This document shows positions 7,083 through 7,219 of a DNA stretch of 7,219 nt, piece after piece. Source of the stretch: an uncultured Prosthecobacter sp. (GTDB lineage Bacteria > Verrucomicrobiota > Verrucomicrobiia > Verrucomicrobiales > Verrucomicrobiaceae). The notes beneath the pieces were generated by a model. The model did no database searches and had not been told where the DNA came from. It worked only from the letters and a program-made list of their open reading frames with translations. Made by a program: the position numbers and the translations under genes. The stretch's first letter is position 1; every line of letters begins with the position of its first letter. Location of the stretch: contig CANNUR010000151.1 in NCBI GenBank assembly GCA_947523045.1, forward strand, positions 1 through 7,219. The letters are read 5' to 3'.

Positions 7083-7219
7083 ATGGCCAGAAAATTCGGC
7101 AGTTCCAGCGACGGCGAAGAGGACGCGGCGATTGACATCTCGCCCCTCATCGACTGCATTTTCATCCTGCTCATCTTCTTCATCGTCACCACGACCTTCG
7201 TCGAGGAGACCGGCATCGA
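7083..7219 (+). CDS. exbD: ExbD/TolR-type biopolymer transport protein (3' end outside window)
   Basis: Only the first 45 residues are visible before the window ends. They read as a short cytoplasmic tail ([16 protein letters not shown]) followed by the single membrane helix of Exb[17 protein letters not shown], then [13 protein letters not shown]24 in PLID is the membrane aspartate that is protonated during proton flow in ExbD/TolR/MotB-type stators. The acidic N-terminus, [17 protein letters not shown] and F-V-E-E-T-G-I ending closely resemble ExbD2 proteins of TtpC-containing TonB clusters. Full ExbD proteins are about 130-145 residues, so most of the periplasmic domain lies beyond the edge. 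The start ATG at 7083 follows exbB by 11 bases. Confidence 0.9.
   Translation, partial: MARKFGSSSDGEEDAAIDISPLIDCIFILLIFFIVTTTFVEETGI

Overview
This is a GC-rich window (roughly two-thirds G+C) in which all seven recognisable genes lie on the plus strand with gaps of 11-74 bases. The Tat-exported beta-propeller at the left edge and the style of the epimerase and ligase resemble proteins I associate with Verrucomicrobiota or related PVC bacteria. No rRNA or other marker confirms this, so the taxonomic call is an inference. A gammaproteobacterium is a weaker alternative, because the right-hand cluster is best known there. The envelope genes require a diderm (two-membrane) cell. No gene has a well-placed Shine-Dalgarno sequence.

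Left part (1-3294), metabolic and accessory genes: (1) the 3' part of a secreted beta-propeller protein that enters the window inside its twin-arginine signal; (2) rpe, ribulose-phosphate 3-epimerase, complete and with all metal ligands; (3) a PaaK/CapK-type adenylate-forming ligase with a GTG start. These three show no obvious shared pathway.

Middle (3321-4004): a LolD-type ABC ATPase with every catalytic motif intact but no LolC/LolE-like permease within the window. It is followed by a 74-base spacer of lower G+C that contains a weak inverted repeat.

Right part (4079-7219), the coherent system: a secreted coiled-coil DUF3450 protein, a TtpC-like protein (secreted coiled-coil domain fused to a MotA/TolQ/ExbB channel domain), a second, short ExbB, and the start of an ExbD cut by the window edge. 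This order matches the DUF3450-TtpC-ExbB2-ExbD2-TonB2 clusters of Vibrio and relatives. It predicts that a TonB and possibly a TPR protein lie just downstream. The inner-membrane ExbB/TtpC/ExbD complex would use the proton gradient to power TonB-dependent outer-membrane receptors. The DUF3450 protein and the TtpC ectodomain would act in the periplasm.

The most interesting observation is that DUF3450 and the periplasmic half of TtpC look alike: a signal peptide, a long coiled coil, then a small beta-rich module with a G-x(2-3)-[GY]-FAG-[ST] motif. This suggests that TtpC arose by fusing a DUF3450-like protein to an ExbB. The window contains no RNA genes, CRISPR arrays, insertion sequences or gene-free stretch over 300 bases.
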